Shown here: piece after piece, positions 43,113 through 52,606 of the stretch
Layout of the letters: the number at the start of each line of letters is the position of its first letter
Position numbering within the stretch: the first letter of the stretch is position 1
Assembly: GCA_017941355.1 (NCBI GenBank)
Contig: JAGAWN010000124.1
Span: 62,001-126,000, forward strand
Direction: 5' to 3'
Length of the DNA: 64,000 bases
DNA from: Ruminiclostridium sp.
GTDB lineage: Bacteria > Bacillota > Clostridia > Oscillospirales > Ruminococcaceae
Translations under genes and position numbers: made by a program
Notes under the pieces: model-generated
Databases searched by the model: none
What the model was told of the DNA's origin: nothing
The model's input: the letters and a program-made list of their open reading frames with translations, nothing else

Positions 43113-43962
43113 ATGTAAGCTTTGTCCGAGAAACTGCAAAACAGACAGAAGCATAAAGCCGGGTTATTGCGGATGTAAAGATGAGATACGTGTTGCAAAA
43201 TATATGCTTCACTTCGGAGAAGAACCATGTATAACAGGAACGAACGGCAGCGGTGCTATATTCTTTTCCGGCTGTAATCTGAGATGTGTCTTTTGTCAGA
43301 ATTTCCCGATAAGTCACGGATTGAAAGGTGAAAATGTAAGCAAGGCTCGGCTGAAAGAAATGATGTTTGAACTCCGGGATAAAGGAGCGCATAATATAAA
43401 CTTTGTTACCGGAACTCATTTTGCGGATAAGATAGCTGATGTACTGCGGGAATGTAAAATAGAACTTGGCATTCCTGTCGTTTATAACTGCGGAGGATAT
43501 GAAAGCACAGAGACATTAAAAATGCTCGACGGACTTGTTGACATATATCTGCCGGATCTTAAATATTACAGCAGTGAGATGTCCGCAAGATATTCGGGAG
43601 CTTCCGATTATTTTGAAAAAGCATTTCCCGCTCTTGAAGAAATGCTTCGACAGCACCCGAAAGCAATGTTCCACGGGAATATTATGACATACGGAGTGAT
43701 AGTCCGTCATCTTGTACTTCCGAAAGGATATCACGACAGTCTGAAACTGCTTGATATTATTGCAAGTCTTCCCTGCCCTCCTATCGTCAGTATAATGAGA
43801 CAGTATACGCCGTGCTATGATGCCGGTAAATTTCCGGAAATAAACAGAAAGCTTACTACATTTGAATATGAGAAAGTTACAGATCATGCCGCGGAACTCG
43901 GACTGAAAGGATTCACGCAGAAAAAAGGGTGTGATACACTTGATATGACTCCTGATTTTTAG
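43105..43962 (+). CDS. Radical SAM protein, PflX/COG1313-like
   Basis: A 285-residue radical SAM enzyme. The [4Fe-4S] motif CNLRCVFC (CxxxCxxC) is at about residues 58-65, preceded by a Cys-rich N-terminus, CKLCPRNCKTDR...GYCGC, which is the extra motif of PflX-type activase homologs. Start is GTG at 43105 with GGAG upstream. Relatives resemble pyruvate formate-lyase activators but lack a known partner; no glycyl-radical enzyme gene is close. Target unknown. Confidence 0.85.
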   Translation: MSECKLCPRNCKTDRSIKPGYCGCKDEIRVAKYMLHFGEEPCITGTNGSGAIFFSGCNLRCVFCQNFPISHGLKGENVSKARLKEMMFELRDKGAHNINFVTGTHFADKIADVLRECKIELGIPVVYNCGGYESTETLKMLDGLVDIYLPDLKYYSSEMSARYSGASDYFEKAFPALEEMLRQHPKAMFHGNIMTYGVIVRHLVLPKGYHDSLKLLDIIASLPCPPIVSIMRQYTPCYDAGKFPEINRKLTTFEYEKVTDHAAELGLKGFTQKKGCDTLDMTPDF

Positions 43963-43971
43963 GGTAGTAAA

Positions 43972-44382
43972 ATGAGTATAAATGATTTTGGAAATGTTAT
44001 AGGTATTGTCTATATTTCTTTTTTTGTGGGGATCTTAGTTATTTTGACTGTAACTGAGATAATTTCAAGATTTGGAAAAGAGAAGATACGTGATATAAAA
44101 ATAGTGAGAAAACGCAAAACTAAACGTGATCTGCCATACGATCCAAAAACGCATACAGGTAAAGATGCCTACTATACATTTGAGAATACTACGGTGGATT
44201 TTGTATATATTGGTAAGAAGCACGTTCATACATATTTCTGCGACGAACATCTATATAAACGATTAAGCGCAGGACATACATATAAAGTTGCATTGAGATA
44301 TCCGCATATTTTATATATCGTAAATAAAAATACTATAGACAAAACGAAAAAAAAGCGTTATAATAAAAGAAATAAATCATGA
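43972..44382 (+). CDS. Small membrane-anchored protein, unknown
   Basis: A 136-residue protein with one N-terminal membrane span (GIVYISFFVGILVILTVTEII) and a basic domain containing YTFENTTVDFVYIGKKHVHTYFC, possibly a small beta domain. It ends with a run of Lys (KTKKKRYNKRNKS). It lies nine bases after the radical SAM gene on the same strand. Not recognised; AT-rich. Confidence 0.55.
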   Translation: MSINDFGNVIGIVYISFFVGILVILTVTEIISRFGKEKIRDIKIVRKRKTKRDLPYDPKTHTGKDAYYTFENTTVDFVYIGKKHVHTYFCDEHLYKRLSAGHTYKVALRYPHILYIVNKNTIDKTKKKRYNKRNKS

Positions 44383-44397
44383 AAGGAAAAATCAACC

Positions 44398-45081
44398 ATG
44401 ACAGAAGCAGAAGAATATAAGATCAAAGAACAGATATGTGAGGTCGGACATAATCTGTGGGCTCTCGGATTTGTAGCCGCAAATGACGGAAATATTTCAG
44501 TCAAGCTGGACGACGGTACATTTCTTGCCACACCTACCGGAACGAGCAAGCGTATCCTTACTCCGGAAATGCTGATAAAGATGAACGCGGACAACGAGGT
44601 TATCTATTGTCCCGAAGGTTACAAACCTTCTTCCGAATTCAAGATGCACCTGAAATGCTACAAAGACCGTCCCGATATCGGAGCTGTCGTTCACGCACAC
44701 CCGCCGGTGGCTACAGGTTATGCTATCGCACATATCCCGCTTGACCAGTACACTATGCCGGAAGCAATAATTTTTCTTGGCTCCGTGCCTATCGCACCTT
44801 ACGGAACTCCCGGAACGACAGAAGTACCCGACAGTATAGAACCTTTTCTGCCGTATCACGACACGATCTTACTTATGAATCACGGTGCTCTGACTGTGGG
44901 AGTTGACATCACTCAGGCTTATTACAGAATGGAGACTCTCGAACACTTTGCAAAGACGAGTCTTGTAGCAAGACTTCTCGGAGGTGCAAAAGAACTTCCG
45001 CGCAACAAGATCGACGAATGCTGTGAAATTGCAAAAGCATTTCCAATCCGTCACCCGGGTTATAAGAAATACAGCTTATAA
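44398..45081 (+). CDS. Class II aldolase/adducin family sugar-phosphate aldolase
   Basis: A 227-residue zinc-dependent class II aldolase of the fuculose-phosphate aldolase / ribulose-phosphate epimerase family. Substrate loop NDGNISVKL, SSEFKMHLKCY, zinc ligands in VVHAHPPVATGYA and the third His in MNHGALTVG are present. Members cleave L-fuculose-1-phosphate or related compounds to DHAP and an aldehyde; the exact substrate cannot be read here. AAAGGAAAAA precedes the ATG. A terminator follows. Confidence 0.88.
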   Translation: MTEAEEYKIKEQICEVGHNLWALGFVAANDGNISVKLDDGTFLATPTGTSKRILTPEMLIKMNADNEVIYCPEGYKPSSEFKMHLKCYKDRPDIGAVVHAHPPVATGYAIAHIPLDQYTMPEAIIFLGSVPIAPYGTPGTTEVPDSIEPFLPYHDTILLMNHGALTVGVDITQAYYRMETLEHFAKTSLVARLLGGAKELPRNKIDECCEIAKAFPIRHPGYKKYSL

Positions 45082-45126
45082 TCAATATATAGCATTTGTT
45101 AAATTATTAACTTCAATATTTAGTAA

Positions 45127-45159
45127 ATTATTCTCCCGTGAACAGCGGGAGAATAATTT
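45127..45159. terminator. Terminator after the aldolase gene
   Basis: Perfect 12-base stem ATTATTCTCCCG / CGGGAGAATAAT, loop TGAACAG, followed by TTTG. Confidence 0.65.
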
Positions 45160-45168
45160 GTAAGAAAA

Positions 45169-45184
45169 TGTTCCACATGGAACA
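45169..45184 (+). promoter_or_regulatory. parS-like site 1
   Basis: TGTTCCACATGGAACA, close to the ParB site of Firmicutes (TGTTTCACGTGAAACA). The same 16-mer occurs twice more in the window, and parB lies 8 kb to the right. Confidence 0.75.
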
Positions 45185-45214
45185 TTTGTTATCAGTATTT
45201 GATGATTATTGAAT

Positions 45215-45230
45215 TGTTCCATGTGGAACA
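45215..45230 (-). promoter_or_regulatory. parS-like site 2
   Basis: TGTTCCATGTGGAACA, the exact complement of site 1. It lies just upstream of the mnmG -10 box (TATAAT 45242-45247), so ParB bound here could affect that promoter. Confidence 0.75.
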
Positions 45231-45264
45231 CAAAATATTGTTATAATATAGGGGGATAAGTACC

Positions 45265-47157
45265 ATATATAAATTAGGTGATTATGATGTAGCTGTCGTA
45301 GGAGCAGGACACGCAGGCTGTGAAGCAGCACTTGCTTCCGCTCGTCTCGGACTTAAAACAGTCGTGTTTGTGCTGTCCCTTGATACTATTGCAAATATGC
45401 CGTGCAACCCAAGCATAGGCGGTTCAGCAAAAGGACAGCTTGTAAGTGAGATAGACGCACTCGGCGGACAGATGGGAATAGCAGCCGACGCAACATTTAT
45501 TCAGTCACGAATGTTAAACCGCGGAAAGGGACCTGCAGTCCATTCTCTGCGTGTACAGTCGGACAGAGTAAAGTATCACACATATATGAAACATATTCTT
45601 GAATCGGAACCTCTGCTTGATATTAAACAGGCAGAGGTTACTGAGGTATGCGCAGAGAACGGAAAAGTAACGGGAGTAAAAACAAAGCTCGGAGGATTCT
45701 GTTCCGCAAAGGCAGTAGTAATTACTACAGGAACATATCTCGGAGGAGAGATTTTCATAGGCGAGTGTTCATATAAAAGCGGACCGGATAATGTAAATCC
45801 GTCGGGTGAACTTACGGAAAACCTTGTAAAGCTTGGTCTTACTCTGAGAAGATTCAAAACAGGAACTCCGGCGAGAGTTCATAAACGTTCGATCGACTTT
45901 TCAAAAATGGAGGAACAGGACGGAGATGAATATATAACTCCGTTTTCTTTTGATAATTCACGGCAGCTTGAAAATAAAGCAAAGTGTTATGTAACATATA
46001 CAAACGAAAGGACCCATAAGATAATACTTGATAATCTTGATAGGTCTGCATTATACTCCGGAAAGATCGTCGGAGTAGGACCCAGATATTGTCCGAGTAT
46101 AGAAACAAAGCTGATGCGTTTCAAAGATAAAGAACGTCACCAGCTGTTTGTGGAGCCTATGGGACTTGAAACAGACGAATACTATCTACAGGGAATGAGC
46201 ACTTCCCTGCCGGAAGATGTACAGCTTGCTTTTTTAAGAACAATACCGGGACTTGAAAATGCTGAGATAATGAGACCAGCTTATGCAATTGAATACGACT
46301 GTATAGACCCGCTTGAACTGTATGCAACTCTTGAAACCAAAAAAATCAAAGGTCTGTACGGAGCGGGACAGTTCAATTCCACTTCCGGATATGAAGAAGC
46401 AGCAGCACAGGGACTTGTAGCGGGAATTAATGCCGCACGAAAGATACAGGGTAAAGAACAGATAATACTTGACCGCTCAAATTCTTACATCGGGACATTG
46501 ATAGACGATCTTGTAACAAAAGGATGTGTGGAACCATACAGAATGATGACATCACGGAGTGAATACAGACTGTTGCTCAGACAGGATAACGCTCCCGAGA
46601 GACTTACTGAACTCGGACATGAGATAGGATTGATATCAGATGAAAGATATAAAGTATTTCTCAAAATGAAAGAAATCGTTGAAAATGAGACTGCGAGGAT
46701 CAAAAAGCTGTCTTTGCAGCCAACTGACGAATTGAACAAACTGCTTGTATCAAAAGGAACATCTCCTATTAATCAGTCAGTTAAGTTTATTGAACTTCTG
46801 AAACGTCCGCAGCTGTCGTATTCCGAATTGATCCGTTTTGAAAGCTCTGCGCCGGAGATAAGACAGGATATAATAGAAAAAATTGAAGTAAATATCAAAT
46901 ATGAGGGCTATATCAAGACTCAGCTTGCAAAAATCAAGGAAATGAAGAGACTTGAAAACAAAAAGCTTTCTGAAAACATTGATTACAGCAAGATAAGCGG
47001 GCTTCGTATTGAAGCACAGGAAAAGCTGAATGAACACAAACCTCTCAATATCGGACAAGCCGGCAGAATATCGGGTGTGAATCCTGCCGACATTACTGTG
47101 CTTCTGATCTGGCTTGCCGTAAACGGTGAAAAGGAGGACAGCAGTGATGAACAGTAA
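45265..47157 (+). CDS. mnmG: tRNA uridine 5-carboxymethylaminomethyl enzyme MnmG (GidA); apparent ATA start
   Basis: A FAD-dependent enzyme that, with MnmE, modifies the wobble uridine of several tRNAs. The FAD motif [19 protein letters not shown] must be near the N-terminus, yet the first ATG/GTG/TTG in frame is beyond it. Upstream the frame is open only to 45247. The best-placed codon is ATA at 45265, nine bases after AGGGGG; starting there gives 630 residues, the normal length of MnmG. Other signatures are intact ([38 protein letters not shown]). Thus either a rare near-cognate start is used or the sequence has a one-base error. rsmG follows with an overlap. Confidence 0.9.
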   Translation: MYKLGDYDVAVVGAGHAGCEAALASARLGLKTVVFVLSLDTIANMPCNPSIGGSAKGQLVSEIDALGGQMGIAADATFIQSRMLNRGKGPAVHSLRVQSDRVKYHTYMKHILESEPLLDIKQAEVTEVCAENGKVTGVKTKLGGFCSAKAVVITTGTYLGGEIFIGECSYKSGPDNVNPSGELTENLVKLGLTLRRFKTGTPARVHKRSIDFSKMEEQDGDEYITPFSFDNSRQLENKAKCYVTYTNERTHKIILDNLDRSALYSGKIVGVGPRYCPSIETKLMRFKDKERHQLFVEPMGLETDEYYLQGMSTSLPEDVQLAFLRTIPGLENAEIMRPAYAIEYDCIDPLELYATLETKKIKGLYGAGQFNSTSGYEEAAAQGLVAGINAARKIQGKEQIILDRSNSYIGTLIDDLVTKGCVEPYRMMTSRSEYRLLLRQDNAPERLTELGHEIGLISDERYKVFLKMKEIVENETARIKKLSLQPTDELNKLLVSKGTSPINQSVKFIELLKRPQLSYSELIRFESSAPEIRQDIIEKIEVNIKYEGYIKTQLAKIKEMKRLENKKLSENIDYSKISGLRIEAQEKLNEHKPLNIGQAGRISGVNPADITVLLIWLAVNGEKEDSSDEQ

Positions 47158-47833
47158 ATACTCCGAAAACGGGATAATTCTTTCGGAAGAACAGTCCTTA
47201 CAGCTTGACAAGCTTGCGGGTTATATGATAGAATACAACAGGAATGTTAATCTTACGAGAATTACGGAACCTGACGAGATCGTGGAAAAGCACTACATTG
47301 ACAGTATTCTACCGCTTACTATGATGAATGTTCCACATGGAACAAAAGTGATAGATGTTGGTGCCGGTGCGGGATTTCCTTCACTTCCTATGAAGATCTA
47401 CCGCCAGGATCTGGATTTTACGCTTCTTGACAGCTCAAATAAGCGTATAACTTACCTTGAAAGTGCCTGTGGAATACTCGGAATAACCTATGAAACAGTT
47501 CATGCCCGTGGAGAAGAACTCGGGAGAGATCCTAAGTACAGAGAAAAATACGGTCTTGCAGTTGCGAGAGCAGTTGCCGCGCTTAACGTACTGTGTGAAT
47601 ATTGTCTGCCTTTTGTTGAAGTCGGAGGTTACTTTGCCGCACTCAAAGGTGAGAAAGATGAAGCGGCAGAAGCCGGAAATGCTATTAAGAAGCTTGGCGG
47701 AGAAACGGAAGAAATAAAGAAATACACGCTTCCCGGCGGTGATAAACGCAGTCTTGTTATAATTAAGAAGATCTCCCCTACCCCGGCTCAGTATCCGAGA
47801 GTTTCGGCAAAAATAGCCAAAAAACCACTCTGA
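47147..47833 (+). CDS. rsmG: 16S rRNA (guanine-527-N7)-methyltransferase RsmG
   Basis: A 228-residue SAM methyltransferase (GidB). [19 protein letters not shown] is the SAM-binding motif [21 protein letters not shown] and the C-terminal [28 protein letters not shown] fit. It overlaps the end of mnmG by 11 bases; AAGGAGG precedes a GTG (47144) and the ATG (47147), either of which may be used. The third parS-like site lies inside this gene. Confidence 0.93.
   Translation: MNSKYSENGIILSEEQSLQLDKLAGYMIEYNRNVNLTRITEPDEIVEKHYIDSILPLTMMNVPHGTKVIDVGAGAGFPSLPMKIYRQDLDFTLLDSSNKRITYLESACGILGITYETVHARGEELGRDPKYREKYGLAVARAVAALNVLCEYCLPFVEVGGYFAALKGEKDEAAEAGNAIKKLGGETEEIKKYTLPGGDKRSLVIIKKISPTPAQYPRVSAKIAKKPL
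47329..47344 (+). promoter_or_regulatory. parS-like site 3, inside rsmG
   Basis: TGTTCCACATGGAACA, identical to site 1, embedded in the coding sequence (Val-Pro-His-Gly-Thr), as parS sites often are in other bacteria. Confidence 0.75.
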
Positions 47834-47849
47834 AAAAGAGGAAAGAGTA

Positions 47850-48509
47850 TTGAAAAAAAATGAGTTGAAAAAGCTCGGTATCACTATTGCAAATAACTGG
47901 AGAATCGCTGTTGTTGTTACTATAATGATGGGAATATCGGGATATCTTCTCGCTTCCTACGGTATGACAAAACATTTCGTAACTACAGCCGAAGTATATG
48001 TGGAAAGTAAAGATACCATTTCTCATACAGATAAGACTTCCACGCTCAGTCTCCTTTTTACCAGTCCGAAAATGTATGATGCAATCAACGAGAACCTTGT
48101 TACAAAGTTTTCGTATGCCGAACTTGCAAAAATAATAACAGTTTCCCATGTTTCCGGAACTCAGATCATAACTGCGGAGTTTGACTGCCAGACTTCTTCC
48201 GATTCTTATAAGCTTGCGGAAATATATCTCAGTCAGCTCAGATATGTTATTGATGAGTATGAAGCAAACGCGTCAGTAACAGTGATCCGGTCTCCTGTTG
48301 AACCGCAGCGTCCGGTTTTTCCCGATGAACGTCTTTTTACCGCAGTCGGTGCCGGAATAGGAGCAGTGCTTTCCGTGATCGGAATAATTATTATATGGAA
48401 GCTTGACAACACAGTGACTTCCGCAGACAATATCACCGAGCAATACGGTGTTCCGGTTATAGGAGAACTTATGGATCTTGACAATGAGATAGATTATCTC
48501 GGAAGATAA
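47850..48509 (+). CDS. Wzz-type chain-length/capsule regulatory membrane protein
   Basis: A 219-residue protein with two membrane spans (near residues 18-36 and 165-187) flanking an extracellular helical domain, the layout of polysaccharide co-polymerase / tyrosine-kinase adaptors such as YveK or CapA. SPVEPQRPVFPDE just before the second span is the characteristic Pro-rich motif. Start is TTG at 47850. No capsule kinase or glycosyltransferase genes are next to it, which is unusual. Confidence 0.8.
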   Translation: MKKNELKKLGITIANNWRIAVVVTIMMGISGYLLASYGMTKHFVTTAEVYVESKDTISHTDKTSTLSLLFTSPKMYDAINENLVTKFSYAELAKIITVSHVSGTQIITAEFDCQTSSDSYKLAEIYLSQLRYVIDEYEANASVTVIRSPVEPQRPVFPDERLFTAVGAGIGAVLSVIGIIIIWKLDNTVTSADNITEQYGVPVIGELMDLDNEIDYLGR

Positions 48510-48540
48510 AATGTACAGCAAAAAGAAAGGAAATACAAAA

Positions 48541-49419
48541 ATGATAAGAAGTATGACCGGTTTCGGACGTGACCACAGAATAATCGACGGACGTGAATAT
48601 CTTGTGGAGATACGTTCGGTAAATTCGAGATATTATGAGTTCAATGCTAAACTCCCCCGGCAGTATATGTTCCTTGAGGAAAAACTGAAATCTTTGGTTA
48701 AGTCGAAAATGAGCCGCGGCAAGGTGGAGGTATCGCTGTCAATATATAACATCGGCAGTATCGAGACCGCAGTATCCGTTAATGACGCGGTAGTGGAGAA
48801 CTACATAAAGGTACTTCGGGAAACGGGAGAAAAGTTCGGATTGCAGGACGACCTAACGATATCAACAGTTTTCAGAATGACCGACGCATTTACAATAGTC
48901 CGCGCCGAGACAGATGAGGACAAGATATGGGCAGCAGTAAAAGAAACAGCTGAAGCAGCACTTGAAAAATTCGTGGCAATGCGCGAGACTGAGGGTGCCA
49001 AGATGAAGGACGATATTCTCGAAAAGCTTGCAAATATCGAGAAGATGACATTGCAGGTCTGCGAGTACGCTCCCGAAACTGTGACAGCCTACAGAGAAAA
49101 GCTGTTTGCGAAGATGCAGGAGATCCTTGACAACAAACAGATCGACGAGCAGCGCATACTTCTCGAAGCAGGTATCTATGCCGAGAAGATTGCGGTCGAT
49201 GAAGAGACAGTCAGACTTAAAAGCCATTTCGTACAGTTCCGCGACATGATGAACTCCGATGAACCTATCGGGCGCAAGCTTGATTTCCTTGTGCAGGAGA
49301 TGAACCGCGAGGTAAACACTACCGGTTCAAAGGCTCAGGATATCCGTATCACACGTCTTGTGGTGGATATGAAGAGTGAGATCGAGAAAATACGCGAACA
49401 GATACAGAATATCGAATAA
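48541..49419 (+). CDS. YicC/YloC family protein
   Basis: A 292-residue member of the YicC family, with MIRSMTGFGR at the N-terminus, EIRSVNSRYYEFNAKLPR near 25 and the C-terminal GRKLDFLVQEMNREVNTTGSKAQD typical of it. Members are reported to act as endoribonucleases. I take the start at 48541, preceded by AAAGGAA; ten extra upstream codons lack a ribosome site. In Bacillus it lies before remA-gmk-rpoZ, which are absent here. Confidence 0.88.
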   Translation: MIRSMTGFGRDHRIIDGREYLVEIRSVNSRYYEFNAKLPRQYMFLEEKLKSLVKSKMSRGKVEVSLSIYNIGSIETAVSVNDAVVENYIKVLRETGEKFGLQDDLTISTVFRMTDAFTIVRAETDEDKIWAAVKETAEAALEKFVAMRETEGAKMKDDILEKLANIEKMTLQVCEYAPETVTAYREKLFAKMQEILDNKQIDEQRILLEAGIYAEKIAVDEETVRLKSHFVQFRDMMNSDEPIGRKLDFLVQEMNREVNTTGSKAQDIRITRLVVDMKSEIEKIREQIQNIE

Positions 49420-49516
49420 TAATATTAAGTGTCGGTTTTGGTATATATAAAGTCGTTTTTAGTAATTGTTAAAGTTTATATTCCTATTGAAAATCGACAA
49501 ATTCTGAGGAAACACA

Positions 49517-49849
49517 ATGTACACAGATTATAAAGAACTCGGAAGAAGAATAGCGAGACGCAGAAAACAACTCGGACTTACACAGTCTAAGGTCAACGAA
49601 ATGGCAGGACTCAGCGATAAATATCTGTCCAACATCGAACGCGCGGTATCTATACCGAGCATTGATGTATTAATGAAGCTTTGTGCGGTGCTGAAAGCAA
49701 CGCCGGACGAGCTGCTTCTCGGGACGGAGCGCTCCGCGAACATAGGAAATGTCGGGCGGATAGCTGCTATGAAAGTTGAAGGCTTGCCAAGAGAAAAACA
49801 GCTTCTGGCACTTAGTCTGCTTGACTGGCTGAACGAACAAAAGATATGA
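49517..49849 (+). CDS. XRE-family helix-turn-helix regulator
   Basis: A 110-residue protein with an N-terminal lambda-repressor-like domain (LGRRIARRRKQLGLTQSKVNEMAGLSDKYLSNIERAVSIPS) and a short C-terminal helix. It probably represses a nearby or its own promoter. It is 13 bases upstream of tsaD on the same strand. No toxin or phage genes accompany it. Confidence 0.85.
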   Translation: MYTDYKELGRRIARRRKQLGLTQSKVNEMAGLSDKYLSNIERAVSIPSIDVLMKLCAVLKATPDELLLGTERSANIGNVGRIAAMKVEGLPREKQLLALSLLDWLNEQKI

Positions 49850-49862
49850 TCGGAAAAAGAAA

Positions 49863-50867
49863 ATGAGAATACTTGCAATTGAAAGCTCGTGCGACGAGAC
49901 CGCAGCCGCGGTAGTCGAGGACGGGCGCAGAATAATATCCAATATAATAGCAACGCAGGTGGAGGAACACAAGCTGTACGGCGGCGTTGTTCCGGAGATA
50001 GCTTCCCGCCGTCACTGCGAAAGCATAGTCGGCGTAGTTGACGAAGCTCTGAAACAGGCACAGATGAAGCTTGCGGATATCGACGCTGCGGCGGTCACTT
50101 ATGCTCCCGGACTTATCGGCGCTCTGCTGGTGGGAGTGAACTTTGCGAAGGGACTTGCATACGCTGCCGGAAAGCCGCTTATCCCGGTGCATCATATCAA
50201 AGGTCACATTGCGGCAAACTATATTGCGCACCCGGAACTTGAACCGCCGTATATCTGTCTTGTGGCGTCCGGGGGTCATTCGCAGATAATGCGGGTAGAA
50301 AACTACACGAAATTCTCCACGATCGGCAGGACTATGGACGACGCAGCGGGAGAAGCATTCGACAAGGCGGCGCGGGCTATGGGATTCCCCTACCCCGGCG
50401 GACTGCACATTGACAAGGCGGCACAAAACGGCGACAGCAAAAAGTACAGACTTCCTCGTCCACATACTGCGAACCCTTATGATTTCAGCTTTTCGGGACT
50501 GAAAACAAATGTCATCAACCTCGTTCATAACGCTGAGCAAAAGGGTGAACAGCTTGACATAGACTCCCTTGCCGCATCTTTCCAGTACACAGTGGCGGAT
50601 ATCCTCACGTCAAAGTTTGTGGCTGCCGCCAACGAACACGGCTATAAAACGGCAGCTCTTGCCGGCGGAGTCGCGGCAAACTCCGGACTGCGGACAATGC
50701 TGGAGCGTAGGTGCGCGGAGAGCGGAATAAAGCTGTATATCCCGCCTGTGGCGCTTTGCGGGGACAACGCGGCAATGATAGGAAGTCAGGCTTTCTATGA
50801 ATACACGGAAGTCGGCATAACTGCCGACGGACGGCTCAACGCCTGCGCGACTATGCCTTTGAACTGA
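49863..50867 (+). CDS. tsaD: tRNA N6-threonylcarbamoyladenosine transferase TsaD
   Basis: A 334-residue ASKHA-fold ATPase that transfers threonylcarbamoyl to A37 of tRNAs reading ANN codons. LAIESSCDETAAAVV begins the protein; the metal-binding His pair is in VHHIKGHIAANY; ASGGHSQIM and ALAGGVAANSGLR complete the family signature. The partners TsaB, TsaC and TsaE are not in this window. The ribosome site is weak. Confidence 0.95.
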   Translation: MRILAIESSCDETAAAVVEDGRRIISNIIATQVEEHKLYGGVVPEIASRRHCESIVGVVDEALKQAQMKLADIDAAAVTYAPGLIGALLVGVNFAKGLAYAAGKPLIPVHHIKGHIAANYIAHPELEPPYICLVASGGHSQIMRVENYTKFSTIGRTMDDAAGEAFDKAARAMGFPYPGGLHIDKAAQNGDSKKYRLPRPHTANPYDFSFSGLKTNVINLVHNAEQKGEQLDIDSLAASFQYTVADILTSKFVAAANEHGYKTAALAGGVAANSGLRTMLERRCAESGIKLYIPPVALCGDNAAMIGSQAFYEYTEVGITADGRLNACATMPLN

Positions 50868-50954
50868 CGGGAACCTCTATTGATATGGAATAGACATATC
50901 TTATAAAAATTGTATATAAAAAAAGACAATTCTAACAAATATGAGCAGAAATTA

Positions 50955-50983
50955 TTGACAGCAAACACAATTTATTATATAAT
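50955..50983 (+). promoter_or_regulatory. Consensus promoter of the zinc-ribbon/TIR-like gene
   Basis: TTGACA (50955-50960), a 17-base spacer and TATAAT (50978-50983): a perfect sigma-A promoter, 45 bases before the start. Confidence 0.8.
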
Positions 50984-51027
50984 ATAGTAGTATAATTACA
51001 TCTAAATACAGATGCGGAGGGTTATAA

Positions 51028-52533
51028 ATGTTTGAGAATAAGCTGGTCTGCAATATTTGCGGAGGTACTGTGAACGCCGATGAAAGCGGAGTAAACGGTT
51101 CCTGCCCGAGCTGCGGACATACTATGATGTATCCCAAGTCGGATATCAAAAAACTTAACAGAATTACATATCTTAGAAACAGCTTTAGATTTGATGAAGG
51201 CGAAAAGATAGCCAATGAGCTTATCGCCTCCAACTCCGATGACAGCGAAGCATACTGGGCAGGTCTTCTCTGCGAATACGGAATACAGTATGTGAGAGAC
51301 GGATCGAATCGTTACCCCGTATGCAGAAAAGATATCACCGATCTCCCTGTATTCAAGGAGAGCAAGAATTATAAGCAGACGCTTTACTATGCTTCCGAAG
51401 AAATCCAGAAGTCCTACGAATCCCTTGCAGATTCCATTGAGGACAGCATCAGCATTACCCGTAACATCTTAAAACAGGAAAAGAAATACGATGTGTTCAT
51501 TCTCAGCCGTGAGGGAGTTTCGGTTGACGACGATCTCGACGGCGATAAGATCTATCTTCGCTTTACCGCAAATCTCGGATTCAGCGTTTTCTATGCTCCC
51601 GAAATGTTAAAAGACATGGACGCTGTGGAAAAAGCGGCTCAGACAGTGTATGCTCTGAAAAATTCGCGTATTATGCTCCCGACATTCAGAACCTTTGAGG
51701 ACGTGCATGACGGATATCTCACATACGCGGTCAATACATTCTGCGCGGAAATGCCGAAAGACAAGGAAAAGCTCATATATCCTATCTTCAACGGCTCTGT
51801 TCTCAATTTCCAGCAGCTGCCCGAAAAGCTGGTATGGGAAGATGTGATCTTCAACTGTGCGGAAGAAGAATTCATGCGTGAGATCTCCGACAAGGTTGAA
51901 TCCATACTCAAGCCCGAAGTGAACGCGATAGTTCCGGACGCTCTTGTGACTGCTACAGCCGCGAACAAGGAGAACCTTGTAAAGCGTGCGTATATGTTCT
52001 TAGAGGACGGCGAGTTCGATACGGCAGATTCATACTTTGACAAGATACTCGATATCGACATCGAGGATTCCCGTGCTTACATAGGAAAGCTCCTTGCCGA
52101 GTGCAAGTTAAAGAGCGAGGACGAGATACCCAATCTGCCGCAGACAGTTACAGACGACAAGAACTTCAAGAAAGCGCTGCGTTTTGCGACACCGGAACAG
52201 AAAGCACGTTACGAAGCGCTTAACGGTGCGATAGTAAAGAGGATCGAGGACGAGCGCCGCGAGATAGCCGAGCAGCACGCAAAACTCAAAGCCGAGCGTG
52301 AAGAAAAGGAAGCAATCGAGCGCGAGCGCCGTATGCGTCAGGAGAAAGAAGAGCGCAAGCTGCTTTATCAGCGTCGCCGCGATCCGCTGAGAAAAACTCT
52401 GCTTGAAGTACAGGCTGAACTTACCAAGACTTTCCTGTCTCCCAAGCGCAGAAACGAGCTGAAAGAAGAAGAAGAGACTCTCAAGAAGAACCTCAAGGAT
52501 CTCGAAGCGCAGTTCCCCGATATCTGGGATTGA
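51028..52533 (+). CDS. Zinc-ribbon protein with TIR-like domain and coiled-coil tail
   Basis: A 501-residue soluble protein. Residues 8-29 form a zinc ribbon (Cys8, Cys11, Cys26, Cys29). A helical, TPR-like stretch follows (50-145; SEAYWAGLLCEYGIQYV), then a TIR-like fold (152-260; KKYDVFILSREG, LGFSVFYAPEMLKD, ALKNSRIMLPTF, EKLIYPIFNGSVL). A second TPR-like part (305-400) and a long charged coiled coil (410-500) complete it. Clostridial relatives with this order carry a clearer TIR; here the catalytic Glu of NAD-cleaving TIRs cannot be placed with certainty. It is a single gene with its own strong promoter and terminator. It might be a defence or signalling protein (inference). Confidence 0.65.
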   Translation: MFENKLVCNICGGTVNADESGVNGSCPSCGHTMMYPKSDIKKLNRITYLRNSFRFDEGEKIANELIASNSDDSEAYWAGLLCEYGIQYVRDGSNRYPVCRKDITDLPVFKESKNYKQTLYYASEEIQKSYESLADSIEDSISITRNILKQEKKYDVFILSREGVSVDDDLDGDKIYLRFTANLGFSVFYAPEMLKDMDAVEKAAQTVYALKNSRIMLPTFRTFEDVHDGYLTYAVNTFCAEMPKDKEKLIYPIFNGSVLNFQQLPEKLVWEDVIFNCAEEEFMREISDKVESILKPEVNAIVPDALVTATAANKENLVKRAYMFLEDGEFDTADSYFDKILDIDIEDSRAYIGKLLAECKLKSEDEIPNLPQTVTDDKNFKKALRFATPEQKARYEALNGAIVKRIEDERREIAEQHAKLKAEREEKEAIERERRMRQEKEERKLLYQRRRDPLRKTLLEVQAELTKTFLSPKRRNELKEEEETLKKNLKDLEAQFPDIWD

Positions 52534-52572
52534 CCGGCGCTATACAAAGAAACTTACAAAACATCTGAAACG

Positions 52573-52606
52573 AAAGACCTGTAGAGATTACAGGTCTTTT
52601 TGTTTA
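52573..52606. terminator. Terminator after the TIR-like gene
   Basis: Ten-base stem AAAGACCTGT / ACAGGTCTTT followed by TTGTTT. The stem matches the one at 4917-4948. Confidence 0.75.
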
